DNA from: Acidobacteriota bacterium
GTDB taxonomy: Bacteria > Acidobacteriota > UBA6911 > RPQK01
Reading direction: 5' to 3'
Length of the DNA: 10,459 bases
Assembly: GCA_003819755.1 (NCBI GenBank)
Contig: RPQK01000198.1
Location: 1-10,459 of the forward strand
The translations under genes and the position numbers were made by a program. Below, one piece after another: positions 1 through 5,812 of the stretch; the stretch's first letter is position 1, and each line of letters begins with the position of its first letter. The notes under the pieces were generated by a model, which searched no databases, was not told the DNA's origin, and saw only the letters and a list, made by a program, of their open reading frames with translations.

Positions 1-14
1 GACGGCGCGAAGTG

Positions 15-70
15 ACCTACCCTGAAAGGGTTGCGTACCGGGCTCGATACGCAACCCTTTCAGGGTAGGT
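15..70. repeat. Perfect inverted repeat, 23-bp arms
   Basis: Bases 15-37 and 48-70 are exact reverse complements, separated by a 10-base loop (38-47). The arm begins ACCTACCCTG and ends TTGCGTA. No T-run follows the right arm, so it does not look like a simple intrinsic terminator. The right arm shares the pattern TACGCRACCC...GGGT with bases 130-147 and CAGGGTAGG with bases 89-97, so the hairpins in this spacer look like related copies of one palindromic intergenic repeat family. The structure is seen directly; the family membership is inference. Confidence 0.85.
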
Positions 71-86
71 AGTTTATCGGCCGCGA

Positions 87-123
87 CCCAGGGTAGGCCG
101 CAAACCGCGCGGCCAACCCTGGG
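87..123. repeat. Inverted repeat, 15-bp arms with one mismatch
   Basis: Bases 87-101 pair with 109-123 around a 7-base loop, with a single A-A mismatch at 95/115. The start of the left arm (CAGGGTAGG) repeats the end of the previous hairpin, which suggests the two are pieces of the same repeat family rather than independent terminators. Confidence 0.75.
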
Positions 124-136
124 CTTTGCTACGCGA

Positions 137-159
137 CCCCTTTGGGTGGGGACTTTTTT
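137..159 (+). terminator. Weak intrinsic-terminator-like stem
   Basis: CCCC (137-140) can pair with GGGG (148-151) over a 7-base loop, followed two bases later by six T residues (154-159). It could terminate a + strand gene ending left of the window. The stem is only 4 bp and it adjoins repeat-family palindromes, so this is a tentative call. Confidence 0.3.
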
Positions 160-192
160 CAACAACTGCCTGCGCGGCTCTAGAACGGCCCG

Positions 193-248
193 TGAACGCT
201 GAACGCTGAACGGTGAACGCTGAACGGTGAACGCTGAACGGTGAACGT
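193..248. repeat. Heptanucleotide tandem repeat, eight copies
   Basis: Eight consecutive 7-bp units of TGAACGS (the last base is G, C or finally T). The array ends 17 bases before the ATG of the aspartyl-protease-like gene, which is where its promoter or 5' untranslated region would lie. Copy-number change by slippage would shift upstream elements in 7-bp steps; whether that affects expression is unknown. Confidence 0.9.
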
Positions 249-265
249 GCTATCCTTTGGGAGCA

Positions 266-1765
266 ATGGCCTTCCGGTTGTTTCTGCTCCTGGGCGGTAT
301 CGCGGCGTTACTTGCCCCTATCGAAGAGAAATCGAACCTCGCTACCGCCAAGGATTATTTCTTCTCCCGACGTTTGGATGCAGCCCAGGAGACTCTGCGC
401 GCCATGATTACGGCCGATCCTGGGAATCTCCCGGCGCGTTACCTGCTGGTTCGATCGCTGATTGAAAGCAATCAGCCGGAAGCGGCTCTGAAGGAAGCCC
501 AGGTCGCGGCCGAGCGGGCGCCATCGGAGGCGGTGGCGTCCGTGGCTCTTGGGGACGCCCGCTTTCGTCTCGGCGAATTTGAGGCGGCGCTCGCCGCTTA
601 TCGGGAAGCGCTTCGACTGAATCCGCGTCACCCGCGGGCTGCCCTCGGCGTCGGACGTGTCCTTCTTTCCGACTTCCGCTTTAAAAGCGCCAAGGAATAC
701 TTCACCACCGCATTGGCCCTGGACCCGAGGGACGCCGATATCGCGTTGGCAATGTCCTCAGTCATGGTTCGCTCCGCAGCTCAGCTGGCCCTTGAAGATC
801 AGTTCGTTTCAGCCGCCACCTACCGCGATCGTGAAGAGCTTGACGGGACCAAGGCCTTCATTTCTCTGTTCTCGCTGAAACATTCTGCCCAGCCGTTTGT
901 CCCGCTGAATCGGCCAGAGGCCGCAACAGTTAAACTGGAGGCGGTCCCTCCTTACACCACACTGCCAACCGCCTTTCTCTTACCTTTGAGTATTAATAAC
1001 GGGGAGCCGCGCAAACTCCTGCTGGACACCGGCGCTCACGGCGTCCTCATCTCTTCCCGGCTGGCACAACTCGATGGGATTGAGTCGCAGGTTCCTTATC
1101 GCCTCGGCGGCTTGGGAGGCAAAGGGCGCCTGCCTTCGTCCCTGGGCTGGGCAGACACCTTTAAGATCGGGGAAATCCGTTTTGGCGGTGGCCCTGTCAT
1201 AGTCACCGAGACGCCGGTCGCACCGATGTGGGAAGGCATCATTGGCACTGATGTCCTCCGCGATTTCCTGCTTACCTTTGACTTCCCGAACAACAGTCTC
1301 CGGATCGAGAAACACTCCGAAAGCGGAGCCGAACCGTACTCGTGGGACCGAGCGTCAGAAGCGAGGCCGGGTTTCACGCTGTTGCGGCTGGCAGAAGGGA
1401 AGCTGCTTGTTCCAGCGACTATCAACGGTCGGACGATTTCTCACTTCATCCTCGATACCGGCGCCGCCCGCAATCTAATAGATCGCAAACTTGGTCAGAG
1501 TATCTCAAAGCTGACGTCGACCCGAAGAAAGATTCAGGGTGTCTCCGGGCAGGTGGAGGAAGTCCTGAAAAGCGAGGAGCTTGTTCTGGATTTTGGGGGA
1601 ATCCGGCACCGCGAGAGTCTTATGGCCGTCGATCTCAGTGAGGTGAGTTACGCGCTCGGAGTGGAAGTCGGCGGTGTCATCGGATGTAGCGTTCTTCGAG
1701 ATCTGTGTGTCACGGTCGATTACCACAATGGAATGGCGAGGTTTCAGCGGGAGGCAAAGCCGTAG
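266..1765 (+). CDS. TPR protein with two retropepsin-like aspartyl protease domains
   Basis: Predicted 499-residue exported protein of unknown substrate. The N-terminus (MAFRLFLLLGGIAALLAP) is a short signal peptide or membrane anchor. Residues about 28-160 form TPR-like helical repeats rich in the A-x-x-x-x-P pattern (ADPGN, LNPRHPRA, LDPRDAD), normally a protein-binding scaffold. Two aspartyl-protease domains follow. Each has a catalytic DTG triad after hydrophobic residues (D254-T255-G256 in LLLDTGAHG and D397-T398-G399 in FILDTGAAR), and each ends in the family's second motif (GIIGTDVLRDF and GVIGCSVLRDL). Two lobes in one chain could form a complete pepsin-like active site without dimerising. 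The ATG at 266 is preferred over the in-frame TTG at 257 because it starts the signal peptide directly. A GGGAG lies only two bases upstream of it, so the ribosome-binding site is poor. The stop overlaps nothing functional but runs into a hydrolase remnant. Protease activity is inferred from motifs only. Confidence 0.85.
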   Translation: MAFRLFLLLGGIAALLAPIEEKSNLATAKDYFFSRRLDAAQETLRAMITADPGNLPARYLLVRSLIESNQPEAALKEAQVAAERAPSEAVASVALGDARFRLGEFEAALAAYREALRLNPRHPRAALGVGRVLLSDFRFKSAKEYFTTALALDPRDADIALAMSSVMVRSAAQLALEDQFVSAATYRDREELDGTKAFISLFSLKHSAQPFVPLNRPEAATVKLEAVPPYTTLPTAFLLPLSINNGEPRKLLLDTGAHGVLISSRLAQLDGIESQVPYRLGGLGGKGRLPSSLGWADTFKIGEIRFGGGPVIVTETPVAPMWEGIIGTDVLRDFLLTFDFPNNSLRIEKHSESGAEPYSWDRASEARPGFTLLRLAEGKLLVPATINGRTISHFILDTGAARNLIDRKLGQSISKLTSTRRKIQGVSGQVEEVLKSEELVLDFGGIRHRESLMAVDLSEVSYALGVEVGGVIGCSVLRDLCVTVDYHNGMARFQREAKP

Positions 1766-1767
1766 CC

Positions 1768-1902
1768 GCGGCGGCGCAGGTCCCGTCGAGGGCAGGCGAG
1801 CGATCGAAGTTAGTAATCTTCGAGAACAGCGGGCACTATGCTCCGATCGAGGAACCGGAGCGGTTTCGGAATGAAGTGGTAGGCTTTCTGGTGAATCAGT
1901 AA
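1768..1902 (+). pseudogene. C-terminal remnant of an alpha/beta hydrolase
   Basis: An open frame ending at TAA 1900-1902 encodes SKLVIFENSGHYAPIEEPER followed by FRNEVVGFLVNQ. This is the characteristic last strand and helix of alpha/beta-fold hydrolases (proline iminopeptidase or haloalkane-dehalogenase-like). The catalytic His is in the SGH motif at 1834-1836 and is followed by the typical EEPERF...FL helix. The nucleophile elbow (G-x-S-x-G), the acid residue and the rest of the roughly 280-residue fold are absent. Upstream, the frame overlaps the end of the aspartyl-protease gene in another frame and has no sensible start or ribosome-binding site. The simplest reading is a deletion that joined the protease gene to the last 45 codons of a hydrolase. 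The exact left boundary is uncertain. Confidence 0.65.
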
Positions 1903-1928
1903 GAGTCTTGGGCTACGCTGACACCGAT

Positions 1929-2861
1929 ATGCCAGAATTTCCCGACGTCACAGTCTACTTGGAGGCCGTTCATGAGCGGGTGTGCGGCCACGCGCTCGAG
2001 GCGGTTCGCCTGAACAGCCCTTTTCTCCTGCGTTCGGTTGATCCTCCGCTCGGTGAGGCGCAGGGACGGGTGGTGACGGGGACCAGGCGGTTGGGCAAGC
2101 GAATTGTCCTGGAGCTGGAAGGCGACTTGTTCGTTGTTCTTCATCTGATGATTGCCGGCCGGCTTCATTGGAAGAAACCGGGGGCGAAGCTGGGCGGGCG
2201 TTACAATCTCGCGGCGTTCGATTTCGCTAACGGGGCTCTCGTCCTGACGGAAGCCGGCAGCAGGAGGCGAGCGTCGCTTTGGCTCGTGCGAGGAGAAGCG
2301 GGCCTGGCCGAGCTCGATCCCGGCGGACTGGAAGTCCTCGAGGCGTCAGAGGCGGAGTTCGCGACAAGACTGCTGTCTGTCTCCCACACTCTGAAACGAG
2401 CTTTAACGGATCCTCGTGTTCTGAGCGGAATCGGGAACTCCTATTCGGATGAGATTCTTCATGCCGCTCGCCTTTCGCCCTTTCGCCGGACTTCACAGTT
2501 GCGCACGGAGGAACTGGGGCGTTTGTATGAGGCCTGCCGCCGGATACTCTTGGATTGGACGGATCGCTTGCGAAAAGAGGCGGCGGGGCGGTTCCCGGAG
2601 AAAGTCACCGCATTTCGCGAAGGTATGGCCGTCCACGGTCGCTATCGGCAGCCCTGCCCGGTCTGCTCGACGCCTGTTCAGCGGATTGTGTATGCCGAGA
2701 ACGAATGCAACTACTGCCCGACCTGCCAGACACAGGGCCGCCTGCTGGCCGACCGCGCCCTGTCGGCTCTGTTAAAGGAAGACTGGCCGAAAACCCTCGA
2801 GGAACTCGAGGCGCGGATCGCGAGAAGCTCAGAGGGACAGAAGGGACAGAAGGGGCACTAG
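1929..2861 (+). CDS. Fpg/Nei-family DNA glycosylase
   Basis: Base-excision repair glycosylase/AP lyase, 310 residues, slightly longer than the usual 270-290. The start is fixed by chemistry: the family needs Pro as mature residue 1, and ATG 1929 gives MPEFPDV with the nucleophilic Pro2 and acid Glu3. The in-frame TTG at 1908 would bury these. K57 in RRLGKRI and the HLMIAGRLHW segment match the DNA-binding and lesion-site lysine region. The helix-two-turn-helix is DPRVLSGIGNSYSDEILHAA. The C-terminal zinc finger is C243-x2-C246-x16-C263-x2-C266, but the usual Arg-Ser/Thr-Thr before the third Cys is replaced by ENECNY, which adds C260. The last residues (GQKGQKGH) are encoded by the 9-bp repeat array, whose third unit supplies the stop. 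No clear Shine-Dalgarno is seen. Substrate (oxidised purine or pyrimidine) cannot be told, so no symbol is given. Confidence 0.9.
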   Translation: MPEFPDVTVYLEAVHERVCGHALEAVRLNSPFLLRSVDPPLGEAQGRVVTGTRRLGKRIVLELEGDLFVVLHLMIAGRLHWKKPGAKLGGRYNLAAFDFANGALVLTEAGSRRRASLWLVRGEAGLAELDPGGLEVLEASEAEFATRLLSVSHTLKRALTDPRVLSGIGNSYSDEILHAARLSPFRRTSQLRTEELGRLYEACRRILLDWTDRLRKEAAGRFPEKVTAFREGMAVHGRYRQPCPVCSTPVQRIVYAENECNYCPTCQTQGRLLADRALSALLKEDWPKTLEELEARIARSSEGQKGQKGH

Positions 2862-2933
2862 GGACACAAGGGACATAGTATCGACTAGATGCCTTCTGTC
2901 CCTTGTGTCCCTTGTGTCCCTTGTGTCCCTTCT
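2834..2933. repeat. Foldback array of 9-bp repeats
   Basis: Five 9-bp units of the GGGACACAA type (2834-2878) are followed, after a 15-base spacer, by four units of the complementary TTGTGTCCC type (2894-2929, plus TTCT). The two halves can pair into a long imperfect hairpin. The first units are in frame within the end of the DNA glycosylase gene, and the array fills the space before the convergent aminotransferase stop at 2940-2942. A strong stem between convergent genes could act as a bidirectional terminator, although it lacks a T-run on either side. Confidence 0.85.
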
Positions 2934-2939
2934 CCGCTC

Positions 2940-4238
2940 CTACTTCTGCTTTGCCTTATTCGCCCGACCCGCACGGCTCATGCTCTTTGATTCAATCAGC
3001 GGGTTATGCGCGGTGAGCAGTTCGCCCGTGTTAGCCTGCAGCTTGCGGATCGCTTCAACCAGGGCGTCGATATCGTTCTCGCTCCCCAGCAAAGCCTCGT
3101 GCGGGATCCATATCGATTCAACGTAAGCCGCTTTTTCGGCGACCGGGCACCGCACCCGCGCCCAGGGAAGCCGACCCTCGAGCTGCGGGAATTTTTCCGG
3201 ATCGATTTCAAACAAGGCGCTGCGGTATACCGGCTCATAGAACGCGCCCTCACAAGCAAAGCCTTCCGCCTCCAAAGCCGCCAGGAAGCGACTCCGATCA
3301 GCTCCGCCAAAAGCTTCGGCGCGGTATTTGAAAACATAGCGGTAGATCGCCTGAGAAGTCAGGCGATCATCCCTGGGGAGCACCTCCAGCCCGTCGACCT
3401 CGGCAAGCTGGCGGGACAGGTACGCCGCCCGGGCTTCTCGAAGTCGGTTCTGCCCCGGCAGGCGCTCGAGTTGGGCGACAAGAATGGCTGCCTGGAATTC
3501 GGTTATCCGGTAGTTAAAGCCCAGGATGCGATGCCCAAACTTGTCGGTCTCGCTCGCGCGTCCGCAGTTCACATAAGACTGGCAAAGCTCAAAGACCTCC
3601 TGGTTGTTTGTGATGATCGCGCCGCCCTCGCCCGCCGTCATGAGCTTGGTCGTCTGCATGCTGAAGGAGCCGGCTTCGCCGATGGACCCGGCGCCTTTCC
3701 CCCGCCACTTGGCCCCGTGCGCGTGAGCGCAGTCTTCAATGACCTTGAGCCCATGCCGGGCGGCAACCTGCATCACCGCATCCATGTCAGCCATATTCAT
3801 CGCGAGATGAACGGGAATGACGGCGCGCGTACGGGGCCCAATCGCGGATTCGACAGCGGCCGGATCCAGGCAGTAACTCTCGGGAAGAACATCGACAAAG
3901 ACGGGAATAGCTCCGACCTGCAGGACGGGCGAGGCCGTGGCTTCGAAGGTAAAGGCGGGAACGATGACTTCGTCGCCGGGCCCGACGCCAATCGCCCGCA
4001 ACGCCGCCTCGATGGTCACAGTGCCGTTCGCGACCGGTATGGCGAAGCGCGCGTTATGCGCGCCCGCGAAACGGTCCGCGAAGATCTTCGCCTGACAATT
4101 AGGGAAAGGATACCCTCCCCAGTTTCCACTTTCCAAAACCTGGGCGACCGCCTGGCGTTCCCGATCATCAAACACGGGCCAGGCTGGATAGCCCTGGGTC
4201 CTTACCGGCGTTCCGCCGTTGATAGCGAGTCTCGACAT
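2940..4238 (-). CDS. DegT/DnrJ/EryC1/StrS-family PLP aminotransferase
   Basis: Cytoplasmic PLP-dependent enzyme of 432 residues. Members of this family transaminate keto sugars or cyclitols such as scyllo-inosose, or make 3-amino-5-hydroxybenzoate. The N-terminus (MSRLAINGGTPVR) and NGTVTIEAALRAIGVGPGDE resemble that branch. K198 in SMQTTKLMTAGEGG should form the internal aldimine, and D169 in EDCAHAHGA should contact the pyridine nitrogen. The core ends near residue 405 (DIDALVEAIRKL); about 25 further residues form a basic tail ending SRAGRANKAKQK. The start is supported by GAGGAA six bases upstream on the minus strand. It is divergent from the ROK regulator. A candidate promoter (TTGCAA, 18-bp spacer, TAGATT) overlaps the 16-bp motif also found before the receptor gene, suggesting shared control. 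The actual substrate is unknown; sugar or cyclitol amination is inferred from family and context. Confidence 0.9.
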   Translation of the reverse strand: MSRLAINGGTPVRTQGYPAWPVFDDRERQAVAQVLESGNWGGYPFPNCQAKIFADRFAGAHNARFAIPVANGTVTIEAALRAIGVGPGDEVIVPAFTFEATASPVLQVGAIPVFVDVLPESYCLDPAAVESAIGPRTRAVIPVHLAMNMADMDAVMQVAARHGLKVIEDCAHAHGAKWRGKGAGSIGEAGSFSMQTTKLMTAGEGGAIITNNQEVFELCQSYVNCGRASETDKFGHRILGFNYRITEFQAAILVAQLERLPGQNRLREARAAYLSRQLAEVDGLEVLPRDDRLTSQAIYRYVFKYRAEAFGGADRSRFLAALEAEGFACEGAFYEPVYRSALFEIDPEKFPQLEGRLPWARVRCPVAEKAAYVESIWIPHEALLGSENDIDALVEAIRKLQANTGELLTAHNPLIESKSMSRAGRANKAKQK

Positions 4239-4302
4239 GGTGTTCCTCGTTTCTTAGCTCGGTTGACAAGGTTTCGCATCCCGGCGCAACTGTGTCTTAC
4301 CC

Positions 4303-4332
4303 AATCTAGCCCTTTTTATTTCTTATTTGCAA
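4303..4332 (-). promoter_or_regulatory. Candidate promoter of the aminotransferase gene
   Basis: Read on the minus strand, TTGCAA (4332-4327) is followed by an 18-bp spacer and TAGATT (4308-4303), a 4-of-6 match to a sigma-70-type -10. The -35 hexamer lies inside the 16-bp shared motif, so a protein bound there would block or modulate transcription. Acidobacterial promoter consensus is not well enough known for a firm call. Confidence 0.4.
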
Positions 4333-4341
4333 TAATAATTT
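4326..4341 (-). promoter_or_regulatory. Putative operator, copy A
   Basis: On the minus strand this reads AAATTATTATTGCAAA. It matches the copy before the receptor gene (5696-5711) at 15 of 16 positions, in the same orientation relative to the downstream gene. It lies in the intergenic region between the aminotransferase and the ROK regulator, so it could act on both. The bound factor is probably the adjacent ROK protein, by inference only. Confidence 0.5.
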
Positions 4342-4407
4342 AGGAATCGGATTAGGAGAATGTTATTATCAGCCCGGCGGCAAGCTAAAAGAACGAAAGG
4401 AAGCCGG

Positions 4408-5634
4408 ATGGCGAGACAGCAGGAATTGTTAGCCCTTTTTTCTGATCCTCGGGGGACGTCCCGCATTGACCTGGCTCGACGCCTGGGCCGAAGTCCTTCG
4501 AAGATCGGGGGCTTGGTGCGTCGCTTGCTTCAGCTGGGGCTCGTGACCGAGGAACGACCCGTGGAGACGGCGAGAGGACGTCGCCCGATATTGCTCCGAC
4601 CGGCTTCAGACTTGGGTTTCCTGCTCGGCGTGGATATTGGTCTTATCAACCTCCGGGCGGTCGTCACCGATATGCGGGGAGAGGTGCTCGGCTCCAAGGA
4701 GACGCAATCGAATGCCCGCGCGGATCTCGAAACCGCGAGCAAATCGTTGCTCGCCGCTACGGATTCGTTGCTGATTGAAAGCCGTGTGCCGCGTGAGAAG
4801 CTCCGGGCGATCGGGATCAGCCATTCTGGAGGGATTGACCCCGAGACCGGTAAGTGTCTCTACTGGCACTCGGCCCGCCACTGGACCGGGGTTCCGTTGC
4901 GTCAGATGTTCGGAGATCGCTATGGCGTCCCGACTCGAGTCGACGACAGCGCCCATTGCATGGCGTTTGCCGAGAAAGTGTTCGGGAAAGGCCAGGACTC
5001 AAGCGATTTTGTCTTTATTAATGTGGGACAAGGCATTGGCGCCGGGCTTTTTCTAGGCGGTCGCCTCTACAAGGGAACATCGGGTGTCGCCGGCGAGCTA
5101 GGCCATACGATCATCAAGCCAGACGGGCCTCGGTGTTCCTGCGGCAATCATGGTTGCCTCGAAGCGCTCGCCTCCGGCGGCTCCATGATGGATACGGCAC
5201 TCGCGGCAGTGAAAGACAACGTGACGACCGTCCTGTGGGAGACTGTTGATCGCGGGGAACCGATCACGGTCCAGACCATCAGCCGTGCCGCTCGGGCCGG
5301 CGATCGCCTGGCTCGCCGAATTCTTGAAAATGCCGGGCTCTACCTGGGCCTCGCGATAGCCAACCTTGTCAACCTGCTCAATCCTCCGCTTATCGTCCTG
5401 GGAGGCGGGTGCATGGAGACGGCCGGGGATCTGCTTCTTGACGAGATTATCCGAGCTGCGAGTGGGGCGGCCTTTGAAGCGGCCTACTCGCGCACCAGGA
5501 TCACGACGTCCGAGCTCGGCCCCATGGCTGCCGCACGGGGCGCTGCCCTGATGGTCACGCAGCCTGCCCTCGAAAGCATCTGGAACCAACGGTTGCGCTC
5601 GGCGAAAAGCACGCGGGCGCAGCTGACGGCCTGA
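4408..5634 (+). CDS. ROK-family transcriptional regulator
   Basis: Sugar-responsive DNA-binding protein of 408 residues, the usual length for NagC/XylR-type ROK regulators. Residues about 15-62 form a winged helix (RIDLARRLGRSPSKIGGLVRR then LLQLGLVTEE). The ROK sugar-kinase-like domain starts with LLGVDIG (D76). The signature follows: GELGH with H233, then C243-S-C-G-N-H-G-C250-L-E, which binds structural zinc. The catalytic-loop motif, normally N-D-A-N, is here D179-D180-S-A-H183, so kinase activity is doubtful although D180 is kept. ATG 4408 is preferred because AAAGGAAG lies six bases upstream; the in-frame ATG 4360 has AGGAG only one base away and would put 16 basic residues before the domain. 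It sits between the aminotransferase (divergent) and the receptor (same strand), and probably regulates both through the shared 16-bp motif. Effector unknown. Confidence 0.92.
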   Translation: MARQQELLALFSDPRGTSRIDLARRLGRSPSKIGGLVRRLLQLGLVTEERPVETARGRRPILLRPASDLGFLLGVDIGLINLRAVVTDMRGEVLGSKETQSNARADLETASKSLLAATDSLLIESRVPREKLRAIGISHSGGIDPETGKCLYWHSARHWTGVPLRQMFGDRYGVPTRVDDSAHCMAFAEKVFGKGQDSSDFVFINVGQGIGAGLFLGGRLYKGTSGVAGELGHTIIKPDGPRCSCGNHGCLEALASGGSMMDTALAAVKDNVTTVLWETVDRGEPITVQTISRAARAGDRLARRILENAGLYLGLAIANLVNLLNPPLIVLGGGCMETAGDLLLDEIIRAASGAAFEAAYSRTRITTSELGPMAAARGAALMVTQPALESIWNQRLRSAKSTRAQLTA

Positions 5635-5659
5635 TCCTGCCTCGTTAATTCAACTCCCA

Positions 5660-5675
5660 TTAGTAATAACAATCC
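5660..5675 (+). promoter_or_regulatory. Possible secondary operator half-site
   Basis: TTAGTAATAACAATCC matches the reverse complement of the motif at 5696-5711 at 12 of 16 positions. The core AATAACAAT (5665-5673) is an exact inverted copy of ATTGTTATT (5698-5706), with centres 33 bp apart, about three helical turns. This would suit a dimer or a tetramer bridging two sites; it is suggestive, not established. Confidence 0.35.
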
Positions 5676-5695
5676 TAAAATATGGGCCCTCGTTC

Positions 5696-5711
5696 AAATT
5701 GTTATTGCAAA
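5696..5711 (+). promoter_or_regulatory. Putative operator, copy B
   Basis: AAATTGTTATTGCAAA lies about 100 bases upstream of the receptor start. It matches copy A (4326-4341) at 15 of 16 positions and has the same orientation relative to its gene. The TTGCAA inside it (5705-5710) doubles as a candidate -35 element. Confidence 0.5.
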
Positions 5712-5733
5712 CTAGAAACAAAGCGCATATGCT
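5705..5733 (+). promoter_or_regulatory. Candidate promoter of the receptor gene
   Basis: TTGCAA (5705-5710), a 17-bp spacer and TATGCT (5728-5733, 4 of 6 to a sigma-70 -10) form a plausible promoter with almost the same geometry as that before the aminotransferase. The predicted leader carries a 6-bp hairpin, AGCCCG/CGGGCT (5773-5778 with 5785-5790), just upstream of the ribosome-binding site. Confidence 0.4.
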
Positions 5734-5812
5734 TGCCCTGCATCCCAGGCATAGCAGCGGGTCTAAGAGGCCAGCCCGAACGAGCGGGCTTGAACCGAGG
5801 GAGGAAAAACAC

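Noticed and set aside
1908..1928. TTG 1908 as start of the DNA glycosylase
   Set aside because: The enzyme needs Pro directly after the initiator Met, which only ATG 1929 provides.
4263..4268. TTGACA as a -35 element for the ROK gene
   Set aside because: No acceptable -10 hexamer is found 16-18 bp downstream (4286-4291 reads GCAACT), and the site lies far from the ROK start.
3006..4343. 445-codon open frame on the plus strand
   Set aside because: It lies antisense to the aminotransferase, which has full PLP-enzyme motifs and a good ribosome-binding site. The plus-strand product has no recognisable domain; long antisense frames are common in GC-rich genes.
4360..4362. Upstream ATG as the ROK start
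   Set aside because: AGGAG is only one base away, the added residues are not part of the winged helix, and ATG 4408 has a well-spaced AAAGGAAG.
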